This document shows positions 12,319 to 23,010 of a DNA stretch of 64,000 nt, in pieces. Below the pieces are notes generated by a model. It was not told where the DNA came from. It was given only the letters and a program-made list of their open reading frames with translations, and searched no databases. A program made the translations under genes and the position numbers. The stretch covers positions 1,612,001 to 1,676,000 of the forward strand of contig JAFEKR010000011.1 of the NCBI GenBank assembly GCA_019022495.1, read 5' to 3'. Numbering within the stretch: position 1 is the stretch's first letter; every line of letters starts with the position of its first letter. The DNA is from Epichloe hybrida. Lineage: Eukaryota > Ascomycota > Sordariomycetes > Hypocreales > Clavicipitaceae.

Positions 12319-13400
12319 GTTAAATAAGAGGTGTTTTTGCTGTTTTTTGCGGATATTTTGCTGAATTTTGCTAAATTTGTTTTTTTCTTTTTTCTTTTTT
12401 CCTTTTATTGTGTTTTTTTGTTGTTTGTTTTGTATGATTTTCTGTGTTTTTTTTGGGGTTTTTTTAGGGTTTTTAGGGGTTTTTTGGGTTTTTTATAGCT
12501 AAAAGGAGATTTTAAAGAAACTTAAATCAGAAGAACAATAAGGGACAATAGTAAGAATAGCAGGTTAGCTTTTCCTATATGATTTGGATTTTTTACGATT
12601 TTTTATGATTTTTATAAGGGAAAAAGAAAAGAAAAGAAAAGAAAAGAAAAGAGAAAAAAAGAGAAGCGGGGTAATAGTATCACGTAAAAAAATTTGCCCC
12701 ACTTAAATGACTAATTCAATTAATTTGCTATAAATTGCTTACATAGCAGAGCGCCCCACTTTTAGACCCACTTTTCAGACTGATTTTTTTATTTATATTC
12801 TTTATTATAAGAGAATTATATCTTATATATAAATATATAGTAAATTATTTTTTTTTATATTTAAAATACTATTTTCTTTTATTTAAAAAAAGCTAATTTT
12901 ATTATATAAAATTATATAAAACTATATAAAATATATATAGCTAAGACTTTTATAAAGCTTTTTATTATATTTATATAAACTATTAAAAAGTCTAGTTATT
13001 AAATTAAAATAAGTATTTTTAATTAAGATAAGTATTAAGAAACTTTTTTATAGACTTTTTACTTATTCTTTTATTTAAAAAACCTATAAAGTTAAAAAAG
13101 TATATTATAAATTTAAAAAAAAATCTTTTTAACCTAGAAAAGTTTTATTTAAGAAAAATATATTATTTTTATTTTTTAAAAAGTTTACTTATATTATATA
13201 TTTTTCTTTAGATTTAATATCTTATTAATTAAGAATATTAAATAATTTCTTTAGGGTAATTATTATAATAAAAGCTAAAAAAGGTATAGAAATTAGTAGT
13301 AAATTTTAAAAAATAATAGAATAGTAAAAACCTTTATAATATAGAAAAAAAATTAAAGTATAAGCCTATATTCTAATATATAATATTTAGCTACCCTAAA
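12319..13400. other. AT-rich spacer with a possible hAT-type end
   Basis: Low-complexity T- and A-rich sequence follows the transposase start. At about 12750-12780 there is a less AT-rich stretch beginning CAGAGCGCCCCAC. CAGAGC is also the start of the hAT-like ends seen at 49951 and 50989, so this could be the terminus of the transposon upstream or of another copy. No open frame is supported. Confidence 0.4.
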
Positions 13401-14231
13401 TATATAATAAGCTTACTTTACTAAATAAGCTAAAACTTTATAAATTTTAAATAAATTTCTAAATTATTTATAAAAATAGGAATACTATATTTAAATTACC
13501 CTTAAAATCTAATATATTTAGGATATATATACTACCCTTAATATCATATAATACATTATATTGTATTGTATTGTATTGTATTGTATTATATTGTATTTTT
13601 TATATAATAAAATCATTAATAAATCCTATAAAAAAGATATAAAGTTAAAAAAACCTTTTAAATATAGTAAATAAATTAAGGTATAAGATAAGATAAAAAT
13701 AAACCATATATAGCTACCCTATATATATAATAAGCTTACTTTACTAAATAAGCTAAAACTTTATAGAATTTTAAATAAATATCTAAATTATTTAAAAAAA
13801 TACGAATACTATATTTAGATTACGCTTAAAATCTAATATATTTAAGATATATATACTACCCTTAATATTATATAATACATTGTATTGTATTGTATTGTAT
13901 TGTATTGTATTGTATTGTATTGTATTGTATTGTATTGTATTGTATTGTATTGTATTGTATTGTATTATATTGCATTGTATTGTATTGTATTGTATTATAT
14001 TGTATTGTATTGTGTTGTATTGTATTTTTTATATAATAAAAGCAATAGTAAATCGTAGAAAAAAGATATTAGGATATAAAGACCTTTAATATATAGAAAA
14101 AAAAGTATTCTATAAACTCGATTAAGAAATACTTTATTAACATATATAATATCTCTAATAAGCTTACTTTTCTAAATAAGCTAAAACTTTATAGATTTTT
14201 AAATAAATTACTAAATTATATATAAGAATAA
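13401..14231. repeat. AT-rich satellite-like units with TTGTA runs
   Basis: A unit starting with TATATAATAAGCTTACTTTAC occurs at 13401 and again at 13724 (323 bp apart), with a third partial copy from about 14150. Each full unit ends in a pentanucleotide run, short at 13561-13596 and long (about 145 bp) at 13880-14026. The long run reads as an open frame of repeated YCIVL, which is low-complexity and not a gene. The third unit is cut by the Copia insertion at 14232. Confidence 0.8.
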
Positions 14232-14527
14232 TGTTAGTATCTATAGGATACTATTGACCTACGCGTAGGGTTTTCGGGGTGGACTAAAGTGCATATAATC
14301 GTTATATATTCTAGTCTATTAAAGCAAGTAAAAGAGAGATTAAATAGAAGCAAAGAGGGTATGCTATTTATTATAGGAAAAGGGGCCTTAATTAGGGTTA
14401 TTAGCAAAGAGGCTACATATACTAACCCTAATTACAGCGCGGTTAGGCTAGATATGTGGGTTCACAATGTAACGCGCCTACCTAATCAGAGGCGCGCACC
14501 CTTGTTAATATTATGCTTATTTTAACA
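14232..14527 (-). repeat. Copia LTR, 3' copy in element orientation
   Basis: 296 bp with TG...CA ends, near-identical in length and sequence to 20311-20606. It is less AT-rich than the interior. It ends in TTTTAACA and is followed by the polypurine tract read on the other strand. Confidence 0.9.
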
Positions 14528-17500
14528 CTAGAAACTCTCTCTTTTTAACACGATTATTAACGTATAATATTAATAAGAGAAGTAAATAGGAATTAAGGAA
14601 TAAATAAGATTAAATAATCGCGAATAATATTATAAGAAAAGGGCAAGGGGAAGGGGTATAATAAATAATAAAATCTAATCTATAAGCCTATGTAAGGATA
14701 AGTAAGCCTAATTCTTAACACCTTTAATCTTATTAGATTAACACAAACGTTATAATTGCGTAACCTACCCTTCTATCCTAATAGTTACCTTATTACTTAT
14801 AATAAACCTCTTAAATGCCTTGTTTAGTAATGCCTTCGTAAATGCATTAGCAAGGTTATTATTCCTATTAATCCATCTGATCTCGCAGATCTCTTATTGC
14901 TTGTATGACTAACAAAGGGCTATAATGTTAATTATAAGACGCTTCTCCTTTGTGGTACTAAGCTTAATAAGGTATTTATATAAAGAGTACAAATTAGTAT
15001 AGATAATAATAGGAATCATAGGGAGGTTTAATTAATAGGTAATTAACCTAAGTGTTATTAAGACTACGTAAGCTATATTAGTACTAGTAACTATGCTATA
15101 GATCTTAGAGGCAAGCATACTTCTTGTAACTCTCTTGCTCTTAGTAAAGCTATAGTATATAATATTACCTTAGATTATAAAGGTGCTTTCCTCTTAGACT
15201 TTACTAGCTAGGATAAGCACGTAGCCTAGCTAGGAAGTAAGGTCCTAGTTATTAGCAAATAATCTATTTATAAATACAAAAAGCTTTACCTTCTTAAGAT
15301 TAAATAGTATAAACCTTAATCCTTAGCTTAGATTATTAATTTGCTATTGAATCTATTAGTTTAGGCTCTTTATATCTTAAGGTAATAGCTCTTAGTATTA
15401 TGTAGTAATAGAGAGGTTAAAGCAGGCTTTAGGTTAGTAAATTAAGGTAATGTACGCGCCTTAAGCTTTTTTTCTATGTATACTTGTTTTAAATTAGTTA
15501 GTAGGATTAACTAAAGCTTTCTACTCTAGCCTTTCTGCCTTAGCGTGATTATATTATTTTTAAGAGTAATAATACTACTATTAAAGGTTAGTGAATTCCT
15601 TGTGGAAAGGATTTACTTTAGTTTAGTAGCAAAAGAAGTAGCTTTTAATTAATTTTCCTCTTATTAAGAGAACTTACGGTCAGATAGTCTAATTATATTA
15701 TTAGTTTACATCCCTATACACGCAAAGGTTAGGTTCTTCTTTATTATTATAAGCAGGCATAGGTTAAACGTAAAGGTTATTATCTAGAGCATTTCTTTAT
15801 GGTAATAATAATACGTTACCTACTAGTAGGTGCTAGCTTCTGTAATACCGTATAGAGGCTTAATTACTTATATTATTATACCTATAGGGTATAGGTAATG
15901 GATTTAGATAGGGATTTAGGCTAGGATTATATAACTAAGAAGCGTTTGTGCTTGTATATAGGCCTATATAATATCGCGAAGCTAGAGGATAAGGCCTAGT
16001 AATAATAACGCAGGTGCTATCGCAAGGATTAATCGCTGGCTAGCTTGCTGGATTATTAGGGCCTATGTAAGGATTGCTAGCTTCTCCTTATTGCTGTAAC
16101 CTTAGATTACGAGCCTTAACTTCTTGTATGGATCTATTATCTTACCCTTTACCTTATTAATAATATAGGAATTAAAAATTCAAACTTTACTATACTCTCT
16201 TTTATTATACTTAATAAATTTAAATATACCTTATTTAATTAGAGAATTAATCTTAGCTTTAGTAAATAGCTTAAAGGGTTTACTAAGGGTCTTAATAATT
16301 CCTTCCTTATGTAATTAGATTATAAGCTTAAGGTTAGAGCTTTCCTTAGCTAATAGAAAGATATTAGTCTTATCTTTTATTTAATCTATGTAATTAATAT
16401 TAGATATAATAATAGGGGGGTTTTTCTAAGGTCTTCTAGGTCCTTGCCTTAGGGGATTAGCAGGAGGGGTAGCTATAGGCTATAGGGAGGCGTCTTAGTT
16501 ATTTACGCTCTTAGGAGGTCTCTCTTTATTAGGATCTTTATAAAAAGGCCTAATAGATATTAATCTAAAGGCCTTAGGGCCTTAAGGGAGCTTAAGAGTA
16601 TAGGTCTTACTCTCTATAGCTAATAGCTTATAGGGGCCTACCTATCCTTTGCCTTCGCGCCATATATATACAAGTAATCCTAGCGGGAGGTTAATAGTTG
16701 CAAAGGTATTAGGACTATTCCTTGCAGCAAGGGTATTACTAACTTTCCACTAGGCATAAATACGCTTAACTTCTTTTATTACTAGTTAGATTACAAGGGC
16801 TTACTATATAATATCTAGTAATGGAGGTAATTCCTTAACTATATAAGGATACGCGCTAAAAATAAGGACTATTAGCATAAGACTATTTAATCCTATGGTG
16901 TTATTTATAGCTTTAACTACTATTTACAATGCCACGGGCTCTGGCGTTATTAGGCATTCCTATTAGATAATATTATAGGCTCTTTAGAGTAGCTTATAAT
17001 ATCTCTTAACCTTACTAATACTATAGTAAGCCTTAATAGGGATATCTTTAATCTTAATTACTATTAATAATATAAGCTACTTGAATTCCTTGCCTCTAAA
17101 GGTCGTTCTAGTATCTATAATAATTAAATCCAGGGGGCCTAGATAGACGTTAATCTAGTAAAGATAAAGTACTTCTTACATAGTCTTTATAGAGATATCT
17201 TTAATGAATCTAGCTGTATTAAAGGATATAGCTATATTAATAACTTATAGAATAGGGCGGTTACTATTAAGATATATAATATCTATAATAATTTCGTAAT
17301 TATAGGCATATTTATCCTAAAGAGTGAATTTAAACTAATATAGGCTATCCATATGTAATTAGCACTGCTAGCAAACCTTAGTTAGTTTCTTAATAGCTTT
17401 AAACTTAACCTTATACCTTAATTTATATAGTAAATTATAAAGATATTAAACTAAAGGGTGTCTAAAGCGTTAATATAATTAGCGAAGCTTAATCTTTATA

Positions 17501-20310
17501 AGATAACTCTAAGTAACACTTTCTTCTTTATTAAGAAGTATTTACACATACCCTTATTTATGTATAATAGGAACCTTAATATTCCCTTACTATAAAATAT
17601 TCTTTAATATATAGAAATTAATCTTTAGGTAGGTTATATTATTAAGGTATAAGAGAAAGGGAGTGTTTATAAGGATTACCTAAAAGAGAATAATTCTAAA
17701 TAGAGTTAGCACTTTAATTAATCTAAGTGCCTTAATTAGCTCTCTAGGGCTAAATTTAATCTTTACTTTCCTAGTATCTAACCTATTAAGCGTGATAGTT
17801 AGCATTACACTTTATAAAGCTAAGAATTAAGGGTGGCCTGCTAATAAATATCCCGTGGTACCTATATTAGCTATAATACCTTTAAAGGTTCTAGATGAAT
17901 ATTATCCTTTAAGTGTAAACACACTTAGTGCCTTATCTAGCTCCTAATAATCAAATAGATCCTTCTTAGCTAGAGCATAAATCATTACATAACTAGTAAG
18001 AATCTTGGTGGTTACACAGCTATTATAGGTAGTCCCGTGTGTAAAGAAGCTTATAGGCACTTAGCTATTATTATCTTCTTTACTAAAACCAAGTTCTATT
18101 AGGTATTAGTTAATATTATTATCTTTAGCTAATTTAGAATTATTATTACCTTTATACTATATTAGGAATGTATTATATAAAGAAGCTATTAAGTCCGTGT
18201 AGGAATAATTCTTAAAGCGTTAGAATGCCTTCTTCTAGTCCTTATCTAAGTGTTTAGTTAACTAATAACCTTCTTTACTACATATATAATACTTTTTTAA
18301 GCATTAAGGCTTACTCTTTAATAAAGATTAACTATACTAGGCTTTCTTACCTTTTCTATTATACTTATAGTTAGTCTAAAAGTATTCCTTAGTGCTAGCT
18401 TCTATAGGGAACTACTACTAATTAATTAAAGCTTTAAATTCGCTAATTAATATTCTTATCTATTTGTAAAAGTATTAGAGATTAATAGGAGAATTAATAA
18501 TATAGGCCTTATATTCTAGGATTCCCTTGTAGGCATTTAGAATCTAACTACAGAGGTCTAATTTTAACTAGGATTTATAAGGATTTACCCTTTAGAGATT
18601 TAAAAGCTTTATTATAAGGTCTTTAAAGCACTTAATCTTTAATTTACTAGGGTTTTCTTAGATAATTATAAGTAGTTATAATCTTCCCTATAATAGATAG
18701 TTCTTTTAATATATATTATCTATCTTAAACTTTTACCTAATCCTATGGATAAGAGTTAGGAGATCTTAGGGGTCTCCTTAGCCTAAAAGGTTCTCTAAGA
18801 AGTATTATAAAGGTTTTCCTTTTAGTATAAACTTAAAACCATAGCCTAACTATTCTTATATAATTCCTAGTATCTTATACTTCCTTTAATAGGTTAAGAG
18901 CTTAATATTAAGAATATTATACTCCCTAGTGCTATACTTAATACTCTTATTACTATAGAATTTATTAAGATTAAGTAGTTACTTTAATAAGGGTTAGCCT
19001 ATCTCCTAAGGGGAAACAGGGATAATTAAATCTCATAGAAGGGGTGCTATAGTTTTAGACTATAGAAAGGGATTATAATATCTTACTATAGGAGGGGAAA
19101 TAAGGGGGGTCTAGGGTTATAGTTAAGGGCTTATAATAAGGGGATTACCTTTACTATTACGCCTTTGCCTTATACTTAGTATACTTAGGGATTAGTATAA
19201 TAAAATCTAGGAATAGAATAGGAGTAATTATAGTAGTTAAGGGGATTAGGGATAATATAAAGTAATTAATTACTTTAGTTAATCTCTAAAAGAAGGGATA
19301 CTAATAGGAAAGAGGTCTTTATAGAAGTCCTTCTTTACTATTTACCTCTTAAAGGGGAAATACTTCCTAGTAACTTCCTATATTTCTTCTTCTTTCTAGT
19401 TATAAAATCTATTATAGTTAATAATATCTTTAAGTAAGATTACTATCTTATAGTAACTCTATAGGTCTATATAAACACTACTAAAGAAGAGAAAGTCTTA
19501 AAGACTTTTTATAGCTTTAGGATTTACTACTTAAAATATTTCTTATTTCTATTCTCTAAAGTTATTACTAAAGATAGTAAATAAGGTTTATAGGTATAGG
19601 TTCTTATATTTATAGGTTACTTTCTTAATAAGAATCTAGGCTATAAGTTCTTTAAGGGTAGTGTTTACTTTAAGATTAAATAATTCCTTATTCTCTAGTA
19701 CTTATTATATAATATATTAGTATAAATCAAGGGATATATAGTTAAGGAGGTAAGATATAACTTATAAATTAGCTTCTCTTCTAGTATTCTTAGGGGGGAA
19801 GGTGCATTTATAATTAGAGGGAATGTCTTAGGCTCTAGATCCCTCTAGTTAATCTTAATGTTTTACTATAATATTAGTAGTAAATAAGGGGGTAAGGGAA
19901 ATAGAGAATTAATAAAAGTCTAAAGAATTATAAGTAAAGCTATTATCTTTATCCCTTAGTAAGTTTAATTAAATAATTAAGAATAGGTTAGGTTAGTTAT
20001 TAACTAAGCCTTAATTATTTAATAAACACGCTTCTAAGGGTTTATTTACATAATAGACACGCTAATTAAATAAATAAAGATAGGTTAGGTTAGTTACTAA
20101 CTAGGCCTTAATTAAGTTAATAAGCTTAGATTTAGTATAAAGCTAGTTATAGTTACTTAAGGTAAAAGAAGAGCTAGAATATACTTTTTCCTTAGTATAT
20201 TTAGTATCTTAGAGTAGCACTTCCTCTTTTATAAGGTAAGTCCTTAATACTAATACCTCTTCTATAAACCTTGCTAATCTATAGTATTTATAGAGATAAC
20301 TACTAATTAG

Positions 20311-20606
20311 TGTTAGTATTTATAGGATACTATTAACCTATATATAGGGTTTTTAGGGTAAACTAAAGTGCACATAATTATTATATATTCTAGTCTATTA
20401 AAGTAAGTAAAAGAGAGATTAAATAAAAGCAAAGAGGGTACGCTATTTATTATAGGAAAAGGGGCCTTAATTAGGGTTATTAGCGAAGAGACCACATATA
20501 CTAACCCTAATCGCGGCGCGGTTAGGCTAGACATGTGGGTCCGCGATGTAACGCGCCCACCTAATCAGAGGCGCGCACCCTTGTTAATATTATGCTTGTT
20601 CTAACA
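20311..20606 (-). repeat. Copia LTR, 5' copy in element orientation
   Basis: 296-bp partner of the LTR at 14232-14527. The bases just left of it (TAACTACTAATTAG) also occur just left of the LTR at 21509, as expected of a shared primer-binding region. An open frame on the minus strand inside it is incidental. Confidence 0.9.
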
Positions 20607-20735
20607 AATAAGGATACTATAATTAGATTATTTAAAAAATCTACTATATAATAAATTTATATAATACCCCACTTTTATTTTTCCCTAACAATACATAGGG
20701 CAAAACAATACAATACAATACAACAATGCTCTGCT
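20607..20735. mobile_element. hAT-like transposon end (CAATGCTCTG terminus)
   Basis: The 129 bp right of the Copia insertion continue the sequence interrupted at 14231. They end in ACAATACAATACAATACAAC and then CAATGCTCTG (20724-20733). Its complement, CAGAGCATTG, opens the putative terminal repeats at 49951 and 50989. The subterminal ATTGT-type repeats match the pentanucleotide runs at 13561-14026, suggesting that the satellite and this end were one element before the Copia insertion. Confidence 0.55.
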
Positions 20736-20936
20736 ACTAATTAAGCTCCTATATTTGCCTATTACCGTTACGAAGTTCTTCTTTTGCCTTTTAGGAGCAT
20801 TATTACTCTAATAAAATTAGAAGATTATAAAAATAGGAAAAATAAAAGAAAAAGCAGTAGAAGTAGTAAAAGTAGTAATAAGAATAAATTACTAGAGATA
20901 AAGAAAGTAATAGAAGTTTTAAAAGTAACTAGAAAA
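20736..20936 (+). repeat. Dispersed repeat shared by both flanks, left copy
   Basis: About 200 bp, starting ACTAATTAAGCTCC, closely matched by 57051-57246 except for RIP-type changes. In the right copy the same region reads as a basic stretch (SEDYKNRKKKKGRKSSRSSK). It may be a piece of a gag-like or captured coding sequence. The element it belongs to was not identified. Confidence 0.6.
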
Positions 20937-21508
20937 TAATAGGAAAAGCAATAAGGGAATAATAGGAATTACTACTTCCTATTTTTTGTGAAAAGGAGGG
21001 AAGGAGGTAATCTCTCTTTTTTACTAATAAGCATAGGGCAAATAGCACTAAGAGTAAAGGGGGTAAAAAATAAGTAGTAAATGCTTATAAGAAGAGATTA
21101 AAGGTCTATTAGAAGGTAATATATTAAAGGGAATTTATAAGTAAGTTAGCTAGCTTAGCTAAGGTTATTTAACATTAGGTTTGAAATAAATGCCTTGCGG
21201 TAATAGATTTGGTTAGTTAGTTAGTTTTCTCGTAATAGATAATAAAATCAATAATTAATAATAATATCCTAGATAGATATAATAAAGTTATATCCCTTAG
21301 CCTAAGGGTTAATAGATTAATTCCTTAGAAGCCTAATAAGCCTATAACTAGGATTCTAGTCTCTTCCTTTAGTATACTTATATAGTTATGTCTCTTTACT
21401 ATAATAACTATTATAGTATAATAAGGGGTAGTAGTAGTAGTGTCTATAAAAATATCTCTTCTTATAATACCTAGCTTATCTATAATTATAAAGTTAACTA
21501 CTAATTAG
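20937..21508 (-). mobile_element. Truncated 5' interior of a Copia element
   Basis: AT-rich sequence between the dispersed repeat and the LTR at 21509. The 14 bp touching that LTR are the same as those touching the 20311 LTR, so this is the primer-binding side of a minus-strand Copia element whose remainder has been lost to the left. No coding sequence is readable. Confidence 0.5.
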
Positions 21509-21768
21509 TATTAGTTACACTAAGGTCTTACATAGGTATAAGGGTAATCCTATATAATTAAAGTTAATAATAGTTAGTTCGCTAGCTAGGAAAGAGAGAG
21601 AAGAGAAGGAAAGTCTAGATACTAGAAAAGTAGGCGAAACCCATATGTGGGGCAAAAGAGGGGGTGGCGAATTGATGCAGCCAATCATATCGCGTGCATC
21701 GCGCCGGACCCACAATTGGTCCGGTCTTTGGCCACGATTGAACCGATGAAGATCCGAAGGAATCAACA
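21509..21768 (-). mobile_element. Copia family-3 LTR at the edge of the gene island
   Basis: 260 bp matching the LTR at 51324-51579; on the minus strand it begins TGTTGATTCC. The half away from the genes (about 21509-21620) is heavily RIP-mutated, while the half next to the genes (about 21640-21768) keeps CpG and CpA sites. UTP23 starts only 227 bp further right. The minus-strand open frame across it is incidental. Confidence 0.8.
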
Positions 21769-21994
21769 TATATTCCGCACGGGGTAATACTCCGTAGAAC
21801 TCCGTATTGCTCAATCTGGACCGGTGGGGCTGCTGTTATCGCACGTGCAATGAAGGATCGTGACCCACCGATAAGAATATTATTTTGGCAAGCTCATCGC
21901 AAGAATTTATCTGACGATTGAATTACTCTCGCCGTGCTTCCATGGGGCATCGACTTCAAAACACCGAAACGGATTTTGAAACAGTCAACTCGAA

Positions 21995-23010
21995 ATGAGA
22001 GGAAAACGATCAAAGCAGTACCGCAAGCTCATGGAGCGGTATTGCATGACGTTTGGCTTTCGCGAACCTTACCAAGTTTTAGGTAGGATATCACTACCCC
22101 AAAGCATAGTCTTCAAACCCTTCGCTAATGCTGTTGCACAGTCGATGCCGAAATGGTCCAGGATTCCTGCCGCTTCAAGATGGAGCTAGAGCCCGCGCTT
22201 CAACGGACTGCGCACGGAAAAGTGAAGCCGAGTAGGTGGCGGATCAGTCTCCCCAGTTCTTCCCCGAAACATGCTAACATGGCAATAGTGATAACACAAT
22301 GCGAGATCCGAAAACTCTACTCAAAAAAGAACGAACCGGGAATCAATGAAGCTATTGAAGTGGCCAAGTCATGTGAAAGAAGGCGCTGCGGTCACCACCC
22401 CGACGAGTATCCGGAGCCACTCAGCACCCTGGAGTGTTTCCAATCTGTCATCGACCCGAAGGATACGGGAGAGAACAAGCATCGATATGTTGTGGCGAGC
22501 CAAAACCACGAGTTGAGACGAACGCTGCGCGGGGTCCGAGGAGTTCCCTTGATATACATCAAAAGAAGCGTTATGATTTTGGAACCCATGTCTGATGAGA
22601 GCGTTCAAATCCGAGCTAGGGAAGAACGCAAGAAATTCAGAGCGGGACTAAAGCCCACGATTGGCAAGAGAAAAAGAGAAGAAAGGGAGGACGGAGAAGA
22701 TGACGCCGCTGGCAATCCTGGCGGGGAGGGGGGGGGTGAGACAGCGAGTGGAATCAATGGGTCATCCGCAGAGGCAGCGAAAAAGAAGAAGAAGCGCCCT
22801 GGGCCCAAAGGCCCCAATCCCTTATCCGTTCAGAAGGCTAAGAAGAAGTCGCAACCCAGTACGAAAGAGGAGCAAACTAGGGATGCCGAAGCACCGGCTA
22901 AGCGTAAGCGACGGAGAAAGGCTAAGCCCTCCGAAGCGTCGGCATCGACTGATAATGATGGCGGCGACAGCGGCGCTCCTGCAGCTGTTTCGGCTGGTGA
23001 TGAGAGCTGA
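21995..23010 (+). CDS. UTP23: UTP23-like rRNA-processing protein
   Basis: Nucleolar protein of the small-subunit processome needed for early 18S rRNA cleavages (family knowledge). Three exons: 21995-22082, 22142-22231 and 22289-23010. The introns are 59 and 57 bp; the second has an ATGCTAACAT branch point and joins A|TG to give a Met codon. The protein is 299 residues. The N-terminus MRGKRSKQYRKLMERYCMTFGFREPYQVLVDAE is split at its end by intron 1 and is the conserved start of the family; it is followed by a degenerate PIN-like domain (about residues 25-190). The Cys/His cluster CERRRCGHH and the LSTLECFQSVID segment are conserved. The last 90 residues are a Lys/Arg-rich nucleolar tail with low-complexity Gly, Glu and Ala. 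Frames on the opposite strand across the tail are shadows. It is the first gene beside the RIP block and shows no RIP damage. Confidence 0.93.

Larger units (their letters stand above)
14232..20606 (-). mobile_element. Complete but dead Copia LTR retrotransposon with target duplication
   Basis: Two 296-bp LTRs (14232-14527 and 20311-20606) with TG...CA ends bound the element. The 5 bp on either side are identical (AATAA at 14227-14231 and 20607-20611), a clean target-site duplication. A purine run next to the left LTR on the minus strand (AAAAAGAGAGAG) is the polypurine tract, so transcription was on the minus strand. Degenerate RT sequence reads IGM-TNNIIRLSDRKFS near 15660-15720, and RNase H sequence resembling EICEIRWIN...NNLANAFTKA lies near 14830-14890; both are Copia signatures. 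The interior is saturated with TAA/TAG from RIP and no long frame survives. Confidence 0.9.

Noticed and set aside
8935..12780. Defined terminal inverted repeats for the hAT transposase copy
   Set aside because: CAGAGCGCCCCAC near 12752 is a candidate end, but no matching end or 8-bp duplication was found on the other side.
13880..14089. Open frame of repeated YCIVL residues
   Set aside because: It is the translation of a TTGTA pentanucleotide run in an AT satellite, not a protein gene.
13401..14160. CRISPR-like repeat array
   Set aside because: The repeats are AT-rich satellite units in a eukaryotic transposon region, with no regular repeat-spacer pattern.
21515..21814. 99-codon minus-strand frame at the island border
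   Set aside because: It lies mostly within an LTR matched at 51324-51579 and has no protein features.
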